Shown one piece after another: positions 8,726 through 18,174 of a stretch of DNA of 36,142 nt. Positions within the stretch are counted from its first letter, which is position 1, and every line of letters starts with the position of its first letter. A model generated the notes under the pieces. That model was not told the origin of the DNA. It saw only the letters and a list, made by a program, of their open reading frames with translations, and made no database searches. Made by a program: the position numbers and the translations under genes. The stretch comes from Bacillus sp. SA1-12. GTDB lineage: Bacteria > Bacillota > Bacilli > Bacillales > Bacillaceae. The stretch spans positions 1 through 36,142 of the forward strand of contig NZ_LATZ01000140.1 of the NCBI RefSeq assembly GCF_000981385.1, in the 5' to 3' direction.

Positions 8726-8952
8726 TTAAAATCCAGCCCCCTGTAATGAAAGATTTTTATTAGAATCAAGCCTTCACTGATGTGAACACTATATTTCTAC
8801 CGTTGCAATAAAACCCTTCTATTTTTCTGAAAAATTTCATTTATTTCCATTAAGCACATTGGTTTACTGAGTATTTGGTGTGAATTTCAACTTTATTAAC
8901 TAGATAATCCTTTCTTGTAAATCGAAATTTTGAGGTGTTATCGTTATTCTAT

Positions 8953-9657
8953 TTAGTTGTCAGACAACAGGGCTTCATAAATTTGTAAATTTTGATAAGC
9001 TGCCTTCATTGGTGCCATCTGTCGAAAGCCAATTTTTCCCCCCTTTAAAATGCTTCCATATTTCATTCCATCGTCTTTCCATTCAAGCACTGTTAATTGG
9101 TTAATAGAAAATTGGACGATCCCTTCATATTTTACTAACCTCATATGATAGGGAGCTATTGCATCTTCCACAGGTGGAAGCGGATCTGCCCCCATCGCTG
9201 CTAGATGGAAGCCGTAGCTTTTTCGCAGGTTGCACGTTCGAAACGCTCGTTCATCCTCATGTTTATGTCTAAAATAGGATAGATGGAGAGCATTGATTGC
9301 TCCTGAGTGATATTCAGGATACTTTCCATTTCTTTGAGGGAGATTTGCGCTAAACAAATCTTCCCCATTTCGTCCTGCTGCAGCAAAAAACATCATACAA
9401 AGACCCGGTTCCCTAATTGGATAAAAATCCCATTCGATCATAATGTTATCTGGAAAATCAACAGGGCACCAAAATACCCAGTGGGCATTGTCACCATAGA
9501 TAGCCGGGTCTAATTGATTTTCTAAATGAAGACGATCTTCCTCAAAACAAACCTTTGCTTCACCTTCAAGAACCCAATCAGCAATATCGTTATTTGATGA
9601 CAATGAATTACTGTATAGTCTTTTGCCTTTATCAAAAGAATAACGTTTGATCATCAT
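8953..9657 (-). CDS. yesU: YesU-like DUF1961 protein
   Basis: A 234-residue soluble protein of the DUF1961 family, which B. subtilis encodes as YesU inside its rhamnogalacturonan gene cluster. It has no signal peptide. Features include HWVFWCPVDFPDNIMIEWDF near residue 60, PEYHSGAINALHLSYF in the middle and a lectin-like beta-rich C-terminal half (GGKIGFRQMAPMKAAYQNL). The fold is predicted to be a concanavalin-like beta sandwich, which can bind or cut polysaccharide, but no biochemical role is established. AGGAGG lies just before two consecutive ATGs; the first was chosen. It follows yetA by about 97 bases and precedes lplA, so it is probably in the same transcription unit. Confidence 0.8.
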   Translation of the reverse strand: MMIKRYSFDKGKRLYSNSLSSNNDIADWVLEGEAKVCFEEDRLHLENQLDPAIYGDNAHWVFWCPVDFPDNIMIEWDFYPIREPGLCMMFFAAAGRNGEDLFSANLPQRNGKYPEYHSGAINALHLSYFRHKHEDERAFRTCNLRKSYGFHLAAMGADPLPPVEDAIAPYHMRLVKYEGIVQFSINQLTVLEWKDDGMKYGSILKGGKIGFRQMAPMKAAYQNLQIYEALLSDN

Positions 9658-9754
9658 ACATACCTCCTAAGCACACTCGTTCAGACCTTACTAAAAACAA
9701 ATAGGCTTGTGTCTATTCCTCCGTTTTTTTGAAAACCTTTCATCGAAACATTGA

Positions 9755-12355
9755 TTAAGTGAGCAGTTTCAAATCATTATTTTTGGATAGGCTTTCATCA
9801 GAAATTAAATAATCTCCTATTAACTCTAAAGCGATCAATGTATTTAAACACCATTGTGATGTTGTATTTGTGGTTATAGCGGGAACTTCAGTGATTTTCC
9901 TCCATGCTTGAACTTCGTTTTCTTCCATAGGCAGCTTCACCTGACTTATTTCTTCATTTAATAACAGATTCCAAGCTTTTGCTGCTATAGAAGGACTCTG
10001 TTTTTTTGCTGCAGCATAGGCAACCATACCTGCCGCTAACATTCGATTATTAAACATCTTGTTATGCAATTTCCCATTACTTTTTTTCATCTTTTCTTCT
10101 TGACTTAGTTCATAGAACTCGCCGAATTCCGCCAGCATGTCTTCCCATTCTTTGTCTTCTAATAATTGGGCAAGCTCCATCCATGCTTGTGGACCGCCAA
10201 AAGCGATAATCATATGATAGCCCCCCTCAACACCATCCCCCATATGATAAAGCTCATTTGTATCAGGGTTATATCCAAAGGTTGGACCTGAAAGTAATCG
10301 CAATGGCAATTGTTTGAACGTTTCGATTCCTTTTATCATTTTATTCCGATAGTCAATATTCCCTGTTCTCTCCCATTCAGATAACCAATTCGAACAAAAC
10401 GCTGCCCAATCCGGACCTACACGAACATGTGTCTTATATTGATCATCTGGGTAGAATTCTCTCATTGGGTCTAAATTTGAAAGCGCAAGTTCTGCATCTT
10501 TCACTTCAATTAATAAGTCCCTAGTACGTTCATCTGTTGTGAGGAAATAATAGAATTTATGGAGACCTGCCATGCTAATTCTTGCTTCTTTACAGCCACA
10601 TCCCCAATGGACGACATTGTGTCTGGAGCCAAGACCTGCGTATTCACCAAAGTGATAGACATCTACTTCACTCGTATGACGGGTCATGGCCTCAGCCATT
10701 TTGAAGATATCTTCTCTGCCGGAACGTAAAAAGGCATACCACAGCCAAATATTCGGCACCAGTTCAGTATTTTGCCACGCAAAGCCCCCTAAATCGTATC
10801 TCCATTGATGACGAATCGGATCGTAAGTATGCATCACATCTCCATAATTCCAGAAGCCATACCATCTGCGTTGTTCAATTTCACGTTTGTAAAAGCTAAT
10901 CGCCTTATCAAGCTCAGATTCTAATTGCGCTTTTATTGGATGGCTGGTATCTGGTAAACTCCAAATACCTAATGCTTTTGTTCCATAATAATAGGTTGGA
11001 TCACAGACTAATAAAATCGGTGATTGCCATTCTTCTGCTTTCTCGACTAATTCTTCATGTGATGGCACATTGATATAGCACTGTAAAAAAACCTCGCTAG
11101 TGTTTGAAATTCCATATGGTGTTGCTCGCATTTCGTCAAATCCTTCATAGGCACTTACCACATGAGTTTCACTGCTATAATGTCTAAAATCCATTGCCTC
11201 ACAGTCAGGAGACCAGAACCAGACCTTTAATTTTGCCGTTGCTTTATTTAAACCAGTTACTTCTAAGGTTGAAGGGAACTTCTGCCAAAAATTTTTAACT
11301 CCAATTCCAATTCCGCCATTTTCACCACCTGCATAAATCAAACCCTTGGATCTTGTACCATGAGTTGATTCAACCCATGAATATCCATTCTTTGTCCGCT
11401 TCGCTATTCGGTAATGGTCTGCAGAATCTTGCGTAAGTTTAAAGTCATTCCAGATCGCATTTTGTTTGACGTGGTCTAGTAAATTTTGGTGTTTTTGTTC
11501 TAAAAGATTAAGCATTTCTCCATTAATTTGTTTTTCATAGAGTCCTTCGGCATTTCGATGTCGTCTTGTTAACAATAACTGGGCAGGTTCTGAGTAAATT
11601 CCTTCATCACCAGTAAATCGAACATGGCGATTCCATGGTTCGCCTATTAAAGGAAGCGAAAACTCCATTCCCAGACCTTTAATAAAATCGGTTTGAGGAT
11701 CCCCATCATAGAAAAATGTGTGGACCATTTTTATCGAAGGAGATTCGGCATAAAAATAGATACGTAAATGGAAAGGCAGCCATGATCGCTTGTGATGACT
11801 AGAAATGGTTGCATGCTCACCTTCTATTTTAATAACACATCTTAAAGGGCCGTGCTGTTCAATTTCTGCATGATTGATCATACTTTCTAAAGGGATTTCC
11901 TGAATCGTTTTTACCTCAGAACTCTCGTCTCTTACTTCTTGTACTGAAATTAATCTTCCTTTTTCCCCCATTATTTTTGAACCGCTTACAATTCTCTCAA
12001 TAAAATCGGTCCCTTGTTTATTTATGATCCATTGCATATCTCCTGTATCAACTTTTATTTCATTCTCTAAATCTATTACTTGCAAAGGAATGTCTGGGTT
12101 TTGAGTTTCACCGACTGTTAATTCATATGAACCATCATTTGGTTGAAAAACTGCGCTATGGCCGGTCCATTTCACACTTCCATCCGGCCAATAGGCCATC
12201 GGCCAACTTTGAATAGGAGTCTTCTTACCATCTTCGTCGATTAGAGTTACCGTGTCTTCTCTTTTTAGAATACCTCTCTCCCACGGGACTCCCCATGAAA
12301 CACCAGAGGGACTTTTCGGACCATGTTTTAACCATTTCAATTTCAAAACCAACAC
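9755..12355 (-). CDS. yetA: YetA-like protein, PL26 exo-rhamnogalacturonan lyase family
   Basis: A protein of 866 residues related to B. subtilis YetA and to the PcRGLX exo-rhamnogalacturonan lyase of Penicillium (PL26). The N-terminal beta domain begins LKLKWLKHGPKSPSGVSWGVPW and contains WPDGSVKWTGHSAV. A second beta domain follows, then an alpha/alpha-barrel-like C-terminal half with WYGFWNYGDVMHTYD, GGFAWQNTELVPNIWLWYAF and HFGEYAGLGSRHNVVHWGCG, which is rich in aromatic and His residues. There is no signal peptide, so it acts in the cytoplasm on imported oligosaccharides. The start is GTG at 12355 after AGAGGAAAGG. It heads the minus-strand genes that lead to lplABC. The lyase activity is inferred from the family. 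Confidence 0.85.
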   Translation of the reverse strand: MLVLKLKWLKHGPKSPSGVSWGVPWERGILKREDTVTLIDEDGKKTPIQSWPMAYWPDGSVKWTGHSAVFQPNDGSYELTVGETQNPDIPLQVIDLENEIKVDTGDMQWIINKQGTDFIERIVSGSKIMGEKGRLISVQEVRDESSEVKTIQEIPLESMINHAEIEQHGPLRCVIKIEGEHATISSHHKRSWLPFHLRIYFYAESPSIKMVHTFFYDGDPQTDFIKGLGMEFSLPLIGEPWNRHVRFTGDEGIYSEPAQLLLTRRHRNAEGLYEKQINGEMLNLLEQKHQNLLDHVKQNAIWNDFKLTQDSADHYRIAKRTKNGYSWVESTHGTRSKGLIYAGGENGGIGIGVKNFWQKFPSTLEVTGLNKATAKLKVWFWSPDCEAMDFRHYSSETHVVSAYEGFDEMRATPYGISNTSEVFLQCYINVPSHEELVEKAEEWQSPILLVCDPTYYYGTKALGIWSLPDTSHPIKAQLESELDKAISFYKREIEQRRWYGFWNYGDVMHTYDPIRHQWRYDLGGFAWQNTELVPNIWLWYAFLRSGREDIFKMAEAMTRHTSEVDVYHFGEYAGLGSRHNVVHWGCGCKEARISMAGLHKFYYFLTTDERTRDLLIEVKDAELALSNLDPMREFYPDDQYKTHVRVGPDWAAFCSNWLSEWERTGNIDYRNKMIKGIETFKQLPLRLLSGPTFGYNPDTNELYHMGDGVEGGYHMIIAFGGPQAWMELAQLLEDKEWEDMLAEFGEFYELSQEEKMKKSNGKLHNKMFNNRMLAAGMVAYAAAKKQSPSIAAKAWNLLLNEEISQVKLPMEENEVQAWRKITEVPAITTNTTSQWCLNTLIALELIGDYLISDESLSKNNDLKLLT

Positions 12356-12366
12356 AACCTTTCCTC

Positions 12367-12447
12367 TTATTTTGAAAATGTATGAATACCTTCAACTCTA
12401 TTATTCTGCAGATTATTTTTCCCTTCAATCAGACTATTTTGATACAT
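12367..12447 (-). CDS. 26-residue leader ORF upstream of yetA
   Basis: An ATG at 12447 follows AAGGGTG at a 6-base spacing and opens a 26-codon frame (MYQNSLIEGKNN...IHTFSK) that stops with a TAA at 12367-12369. That stop touches the AGAGGAAAGG ribosome site of yetA, 11 bases before its GTG. The arrangement suggests translational coupling or a leader peptide. No known family was recognised, and such a short frame can occur by chance. Confidence 0.4.
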   Translation of the reverse strand: MYQNSLIEGKNNLQNNRVEGIHTFSK

Positions 12448-12554
12448 AGCAATCACCCTTGAACTTTAGGTAATGATACTTTTTTGCCATTTAATCTTTT
12501 TTTGCAATTTGTCTACTTTATTGCTGTTTCGATGACAAAGAAGCTATTGAGGTT

Positions 12555-12568
12555 GTTATACGCTTACA
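12555..12568 (-). promoter_or_regulatory. cre-like site before yetA
   Basis: Minus-strand TGTAAGCGTATAAC matches the cre consensus TGNAARCGNWWWCA except at the last two bases. It lies between the GPH symporter gene and yetA, so it could mediate CcpA repression of yetA and the lpl genes. Confidence 0.4.
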
Positions 12569-12581
12569 TTTTCTTGATTTT

Positions 12582-14054
12582 CTATATAATAAGAGATTCT
12601 TTTTTCCCTTTGACTTTTTCTTTGATCTCAGCAATCCCCTTTTGAATTTCCTTCATCTTTTTATCATCAAGTTTATAAAACTTCATGGCAATAATTGACA
12701 CAACCAACCCAATTGCTGGCAAACCGAACGCTAAAACTAGTGTTGCTGCAAATAATGAAGGAGTTAATGCTTCCCCTACCTGCGGGAATGCTGAATGATA
12801 CCCTATTAAACCTACAACTGCACCAACGATTGTCGGAGTTAAAGATGAAACCAATTGATCAATAAATGAGAAGATAGTGCCCATCATTCCAGGTACATAA
12901 CGTCCTGATTTAAACGTTTCATAGTCTGAAACATCTGCGATCATGGGTACAACAAGAGTAGTTGGAATACTAGCAAACCCCAATGCTAATGAATATAAAG
13001 CTAAAAATAAAATCGTTTCTGTCCCTATATTCGTAAGTGAGATTGTTGCAGGGTCATCAATTAGCAGGAATAGAGCAATCAAACCAAGAAAAGCTAGGAT
13101 CCCAATCCAAGCCGATTTAACATAAGAGTTTTTCAATCCTTTTTTTCTAGCAATGGCAACCACTGTGAATGTTATTAATAGTGTTGGGGATGACTGTAAT
13201 TAGCCCTATTTGACCGCTTAACGCATAATCTCCCAGCAATATCCCAAACAACATGACCCCTACGACTGAATTACGAAGCAGTCCTGTAGCAAGTTTATCC
13301 ATAGAAGCTGAAAGAGAGAGCATTTGCAATGGTCTGTTCCCTTTAATGACCGGCCAATAATCACGAAGTTTTGTGCTGATCGTTTGCTCAGCCAATCCAT
13401 AAAATTCTTTACGATCTTTTGCCCAAATACCAACTGCAGCAAGGAAAGCAAATATTCCAGACAGAATAAGACCATAGGCATTTAATTCAGTAAACAATCC
13501 TAGATTAAATTCTCCGTGTTTACCAATTAAATAAGAGGAAACAAAAATTTGGTAGAAATTCCTATATTATAAATCCCATCAAAAATGGCATAAAGCGGTC
13601 GCTGCTTTGGATTATTAGTTAGTACCGTCTGCGCTGCTTTTGTAACACTTGTTTGAAGTGAATAACCGACTTTATTTACAATTAACATCGCAATAAAGAA
13701 AATTAACTGAACTGATTCTGGTAATAAATGAGTTACACTAAAAATAATCATCAAAGTACCTGCTGAAATGAGATTACCTATTATCATTAATGGAATAAAC
13801 TTACCAAATTTCGACTCTGTTTTATCGATGATATAACCTATACTGGGATCAATAATCCCATCAAATATACGTGCAGCCATTAAGATTGTACTTGTTAGCA
13901 TAACGGCAAGCCCAACTAGTCCTGTCGCATAATAAGAGACAAAGCCTAAAATAAATAAGTGAAGATTTGATGAAGTGTTATTTAAGGTAAAAAAAGCAAT
14001 TTGCCATATCCTTGCATTGTTATATCCATTTCTACTTATTGTTTTACTTGACAT
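12582..14054 (-). pseudogene. GPH-family (MFS_2) sugar:cation symporter, two frameshifts
   Basis: Three frames in a row add up to one 490-codon symporter of the glycoside-pentoside-hexuronide:cation family. The N-terminal part has TLNNTSSNLHLFILGFVSYY and ARIFDGIIDPSIGYIIDKTESKFG, a classic GPH signature. It is broken at an A3 tract (plus 13556-13558). One extra base gives GIFYQIFVSSYLIGKHGEFN and enters the second frame. That frame fails at a G4 tract (13186-13189), where removing one base gives VIPTLLITFTVVAIARKKG and enters the third frame. The two changes cancel, so the first and last parts are in the same frame. As written the gene is dead; sequencing error is possible. It would import a disaccharide or uronide for the neighbouring lyase genes. 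Confidence 0.82.
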
Positions 14055-14127
14055 GATTTTGTCCCCTTTTATAGATTAAATACATTCATTTGTTTAAACT
14101 AACTAGAGACTGCGCACTGTTTAGAAC

Positions 14128-14156
14128 TCTATACTAGTCTTCTATGAATCCTACAA
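14128..14156 (-). promoter_or_regulatory. promoter of the GPH symporter gene
   Basis: On the minus strand TTGTAG (plus 14151-14156) and TATAGA (14128-14133) are 17 bases apart. AAAGGGG lies before the ATG at 14054. Confidence 0.45.
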
Positions 14157-14298
14157 GTACTCCTCATAGTTTGGTAATGAGCGGAAGAAAGCTGTTCCTC
14201 TATGGCAAAAAATTATCCAGTTGGGGAATCCGTTTTCAAAGCTCCATATTTTAAACAGGTTTTATATCCATCTATGGATGGGATTCCTCTTTCTTAGA

Positions 14299-15147
14299 CT
14301 AACGGTTTTGCAGACGCATTTTACGATACGCTCTAGCTGTTACGCCCATTTTTTCATTGAAGTAACGACTAAAGTGGGAGGCGCTTTCAAATCCGCAATC
14401 ATAAGCAATCTCATGAATGGCTTTATCAGGCTCGATTTCAAGTAAATATTTCACTTGTGTTAACCGACATCCCATTACATACTCCATAACAGTAAATCCG
14501 GTCATTTCCTTAAATACATGTGACACATAGGATTTGCTTAAATTCAACGCTTCTGCAATCGTTACTAGTGTCAATTTATTCATATAATTCTTTTGAATAT
14601 AATTTGCTATATTCTCGGCATGTTCTATTTTGTCGCCTTTTTGATTCGGAATTTTAATCGATACCAACTGTCCTAAACGATATACACTAATTAACACTTG
14701 TATAAACAAAACCTTCATTTCTGTTTCTGCAAGGTCGTCATGATCAGATTTTTTCTTCAACTCAGCAAGATGGTAAATTAATTCTTCTAGCCGCTTCGAT
14801 TCTTTACTTTCATTTGTTCGGATTAAACAATGATGCAGCTTTTGAAAAACCTCGATTAAATACACACTTCCCAGTTCCTCCAATACCCCTTTAATCCACT
14901 CCGGAGAAAAGTGAAGCAAACTTCGAACATAGTCCTTGTCAGGATCGAAATTCGGTCGGTGCATCGCCAACCCATCCATAAGTAAAATATCTCCGGGTTC
15001 TAAATCATAAATTTTATTATGAATTAAATACCGGCACGATCCCTTATGAAAAAAATAGATTTCATATTCTTGATGGGAATGAAAGTCAAAAGAGTAATCA
15101 TCCTTCCCTTGTATTCTGTATTTTACTCGCAATATTTCTTCCTTCAA
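14299..15147 (-). CDS. AraC-family transcriptional regulator with N-terminal cupin
   Basis: A protein of 282 residues. The first 150 or so form an AraC-type cupin sensor (DFHSHQEYEIYFFHKGSCRYLIHNKIYDLEPGDIL across residues 20-55). The C-terminal 100 hold two helix-turn-helix units, with LTLVTIAEALNLSKSYVSHVFKE and the signature AIHEIAYDCGFESASHFSRYFNEKMGVT. The start codon is TTG at 15147, nine bases after GGAGG; an ATG closer to that site opens only a three-codon frame that overlaps the TTG. The gene sits immediately upstream of the symporter, yetA and lpl genes on the same strand, and is probably their sugar-responsive activator. The effector is not known. Confidence 0.85.
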   Translation of the reverse strand: MKEEILRVKYRIQGKDDYSFDFHSHQEYEIYFFHKGSCRYLIHNKIYDLEPGDILLMDGLAMHRPNFDPDKDYVRSLLHFSPEWIKGVLEELGSVYLIEVFQKLHHCLIRTNESKESKRLEELIYHLAELKKKSDHDDLAETEMKVLFIQVLISVYRLGQLVSIKIPNQKGDKIEHAENIANYIQKNYMNKLTLVTIAEALNLSKSYVSHVFKEMTGFTVMEYVMGCRLTQVKYLLEIEPDKAIHEIAYDCGFESASHFSRYFNEKMGVTARAYRKMRLQNR

Positions 15148-15639
15148 TTCGCCATTCCTCCAATTGAAACTACTATCAGTTTATATCAGAAAAGCCATCA
15201 TTTCGTTACCTGAAACTGTCTTGATTATAACTAAAATTGACTGAGAGTGCTTTCATTAATAAGAACGTCGAGAGATAATTGGATGCCTTATGTAGTATAT
15301 TTACATAACCGCTCCCATGGATCGTTTGATTTATTTTCCCTTTTTTTTGGCCAATAAAAAATAAAAAACGTCTTAAACCCAATATTACCAAGGGTTTAAG
15401 ACGTTCATTTATATCTATTGAGAAATTGTGATACTGTCAGCAACAAAACTAGTATCACGACAAAGCATCATCCTTGTGCTTATTTTAAGAAGAAAAATAA
15501 GTCGACAAGAACACGAACAGAAAAAAACAGTGTGTATGAGTAAGTTTTATCCATTATGGAAGAAGAATGACATGTTATCTAGTATCCTAAACTTCAACAA
15601 AGACCCATCCCTTTAGAGATTGTTTTTGCAAGCCAAACT
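15148..15639. other. intergenic region between the GH4 gene and the AraC gene
   Basis: About 490 bases with no gene I can support. It holds the terminator at 15367-15405 and an 8-bp perfect inverted repeat, GTGATACT / AGTATCAC, at 15428-15458. A plus-strand frame at 15428-15616 has no ribosome site or recognisable homology. The AraC promoter must lie in the left third. Confidence 0.4.
15367..15405 (-). terminator. intrinsic terminator after the GH4 gene
   Basis: Perfect 14-bp arms AACGTCTTAAACCC / GGGTTTAAGACGTT with an 11-base loop; on the minus strand the tail is TTTTATTTTTTATT. It lies about 235 bases past the GH4 stop, leaving a long 3' untranslated stretch. Confidence 0.85.
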
Positions 15640-17031
15640 TTACGCAAAACTCTTTGAGTACCAGTGCTCCGGAATCATTTCCTTCTCCAGCTCGAGAAGT
15701 TCATTGATCATTTGATCAGCATCAGCAATTGAGTTAACTAGAGGGTCCGTCAACATAGCTCTTCTAAGTTTCTCGCGGCTCCCCTCAATCACGGCTTCTG
15801 CCGTCAATTCATGGGTATCCAGCACGAGTTCCTGCATACCTCGGATTCCGCGAGGCATCTCTCCAACAGGTAACGGCTTCACACCATCCATCGTTACCTC
15901 ACACAACAATTCGAGGAAGGCATCATTGTTCATGTTTGTTACTGCTCCTTCATTAAATGTGTTAATATAGAACGGTTTACCCAATCCCCCCACCATATTT
16001 TCAATAATATCTGTTGCGTGGTCTGGAGCAAAAGAAGTCATATACTCATTAATTGGTGTTTCTCCACTTAGGAAACTGTCCACTTGCCGCCACATATCCG
16101 CATGCCGCTGATAGCGGTCTTCCGTTTCCCAGATTGAAAGCGGTGGAATCGCATCCTTCAGTTTGCCGAGTCCTTGCCAATAAGGGACATACTCTTTGGT
16201 ATGAGCAGTACAAGTCGGGACATACCCAAAGATGTCGTACAATTGGTAACTTATTGCATCATTGAAGAGAGCCTTGGCTCCAGTATCGCCACCTACTGTC
16301 TCCGTCTCAGCTGATCGTTTCATCGAGTTTGCAATCGAAGGGAGTACATTCATTCCTTCGTACGCTGCCTTTAATAGCCATGTAAAATGGTTCACTCCGG
16401 CAATGCGTATATCGAACTTGCTGTCAATCTCCTCCGTATACTCACTTATATCCTGAATAATCCCCGCCCGTTTTGCATAAATGATTTTTTTATGAGGCAT
16501 ATGGTGAGAATCACATAAGGCAAAGCTCTTCAGATTAGGTGCATAACGTTTTAACGCAATTCCATGTACAGTGGAAGGATTGATATAATTAATGACCCAA
16601 GCCTCAGGACAGATGGCTTCGATATCTCTGGCGCAATCCATAATAACAGGGAGCTCACGCATTGCCCGGAAAATTCCGCCCGGCCCAATTGTATCTCCAG
16701 AGCACATTCTTATCCCATACTTCTCAGAGACCGCACAGTCAATTCCTCTATACTTTACTGTATCTTCAGCAAAACTAAGAACCACGAAGTCCGCGTCCTT
16801 AAGCACCTTCCTCCGGTCAACCGATCCCTCTATCTTCAAATCTACTTTATTTTCTTTGACAACCATTCTGGCAAGCTTCATTAATTTATTCAAGCGTTCT
16901 TCATTCGTATCTACCAAGGCTAATGTGCCTTTGTTTAGATACTCTGAGTGAACCATCTGCCAGATGGCCTGCCGACCAAAAAATAAGCTTCCCGCTCCTA
17001 TAACGACAACTTTTGGTTTATAACTAGTCAT
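15640..17031 (-). CDS. glycoside hydrolase family 4 protein
   Basis: A protein of 463 residues of the NAD- and metal-dependent GH4 family. The nucleotide motif VVVIGAGSLFFGRQAIWQ is near residue 10. SGDTIGPGGIFRAMRELPVI, WVINYINPS and the metal-site region follow, then GVNHFTWLLKA. At the position that reads CHEV, CHSV, CDMP or CNVP in characterised GH4 subgroups, this protein reads CDSHHMP, so its substrate class is open. It was first compared with B. subtilis LplD (alpha-galacturonidase, CHEV-type), which is similar in architecture but not in that motif. The ATG at 17031 was chosen for the GGAGG 8 bases upstream. It is divergent from an AraC regulator that probably controls it. Confidence 0.85.
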   Translation of the reverse strand: MTSYKPKVVVIGAGSLFFGRQAIWQMVHSEYLNKGTLALVDTNEERLNKLMKLARMVVKENKVDLKIEGSVDRRKVLKDADFVVLSFAEDTVKYRGIDCAVSEKYGIRMCSGDTIGPGGIFRAMRELPVIMDCARDIEAICPEAWVINYINPSTVHGIALKRYAPNLKSFALCDSHHMPHKKIIYAKRAGIIQDISEYTEEIDSKFDIRIAGVNHFTWLLKAAYEGMNVLPSIANSMKRSAETETVGGDTGAKALFNDAISYQLYDIFGYVPTCTAHTKEYVPYWQGLGKLKDAIPPLSIWETEDRYQRHADMWRQVDSFLSGETPINEYMTSFAPDHATDIIENMVGGLGKPFYINTFNEGAVTNMNNDAFLELLCEVTMDGVKPLPVGEMPRGIRGMQELVLDTHELTAEAVIEGSREKLRRAMLTDPLVNSIADADQMINELLELEKEMIPEHWYSKSFA

Positions 17032-17132
17032 GTTCTTCTCCTCCAATCATCTATTTCACCATTTATTATAGGTGAATAAAGGAAAATCGGAATGTAAGAG
17101 AGTAAGTATATCATGTCATTTAGTAAGATTCT

Positions 17133-17161
17133 TTTACCTATGCAGTCCCTTTCGTTATAAT
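17133..17161 (+). promoter_or_regulatory. promoter of the second araC-type gene
   Basis: TTTACC (17133-17138) and TATAAT (17156-17161) are 17 bases apart, followed by GGAG and the ATG at 17204. It lies in the 172-base gap divergent from the GH4 gene. Confidence 0.5.
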
Positions 17162-17203
17162 AGATTAATACCTACTATATCCAAAAGTACGGAGTTGAAC
17201 GCC

Positions 17204-18040
17204 ATGGATAACATGAAAATTTTTAATGAGCTGTCTGAGCTTGTTATGATCCACATTAATTCTTGCAGCGAAATTACTCATCCAAGCAATTGGGTAGAGA
17301 GCAAGCATCATCCAGATTTCGACTTATGGTACCTTTCCGAAGGACAAATTGAAATCCGTATTCAAGAAAAGGTATACTGCGCTTCAGAAGGAGACCTGAT
17401 TCTTTTTAGTCCTAAGGTAGCATATACGGCTTCAGCTCTAGGTTCAGGATGTAGATTTATTTTTACACACTTTGATTTTGTGCTTGGAAATCATTTTGGA
17501 ATTTTAGACAGCTTTCAGCTTTCAGGCATTATTGCCAGCGATATTGTTAAGGAAGAATGCAACCTATTTTTAGATACTTATGACCAATATAAACGCAGCA
17601 GCCCGATGTCAGGTATCCGATTAAAGGGATGCTTCACAATTCTAATTGCCAAGATCATGGAACTATACGGACTTGGGGAATATCGGGGAGAATTTATCCA
17701 TCACTCTTCCGACCAGAAGCAGTTGATGAGTTTACAGACTCTTGATCCAGTCTTTGATTATATCCAAAATCATCTGCATCAAACGATAAACGTTGGGGAG
17801 CTGGCAATACTAGCTGGTATGTCGGAGAAGTATTTTTTCTATTATTTCAAACAATCCTTAGGTATTACACCAGGCAGGTATATCTATCAATTAAAAATGA
17901 ATCGCGCACGAGAGCTGTTGTATAGTAAACGATATTCAATTAAACAAATAGCTGACATGCTTGGTTACCCTGATCCATACAGCTTTTCAAAGGCGTTTAA
18001 GAAATTTTATAAAGTGCCTCCTTCCCAGTTTGTTTGGTAA
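17204..18040 (+). CDS. AraC-family transcriptional regulator
   Basis: A protein of 278 residues with an N-terminal cupin sensor (HHPDFDLWYLSEGQIEIRIQEKVYCASEGDLILFSP joined across residues 27-65) and a C-terminal double helix-turn-helix (INVGELAILAGMSEKYFFYYFKQSLGITP and SIKQIADMLGYPDPYSFSKAFKKFYKVPPSQF). The start was placed at 17204, ten bases after GGAG; the frame is open 44 codons further but without a ribosome site, and that stretch contains the promoter. It is divergent from the GH4 gene and is its likely activator. Confidence 0.85.
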   Translation: MDNMKIFNELSELVMIHINSCSEITHPSNWVESKHHPDFDLWYLSEGQIEIRIQEKVYCASEGDLILFSPKVAYTASALGSGCRFIFTHFDFVLGNHFGILDSFQLSGIIASDIVKEECNLFLDTYDQYKRSSPMSGIRLKGCFTILIAKIMELYGLGEYRGEFIHHSSDQKQLMSLQTLDPVFDYIQNHLHQTINVGELAILAGMSEKYFFYYFKQSLGITPGRYIYQLKMNRARELLYSKRYSIKQIADMLGYPDPYSFSKAFKKFYKVPPSQFVW

Positions 18041-18174
18041 TAGAGAGAGTTCCTGCAGAAGTAAAAAATATTATGGTTAAAATACGATACTTCAATGTTA
18101 TTTATATATTTCTTTTGATTTATATTAATGCCGTGTATGTCATCTCTATTACTCTATAGATTCTCATAGGTAAA

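Noticed and set aside
15428..15616. 62-codon plus-strand ORF in the GH4-AraC gap
   Set aside because: No ribosome site, no recognisable homology, and its start overlaps an inverted repeat.
15640..17031. Naming the GH4 gene lplD (alpha-galacturonidase)
   Set aside because: The protein lacks the CHEV-type motif of B. subtilis LplD and is not next to lplC, so the symbol is not supported.
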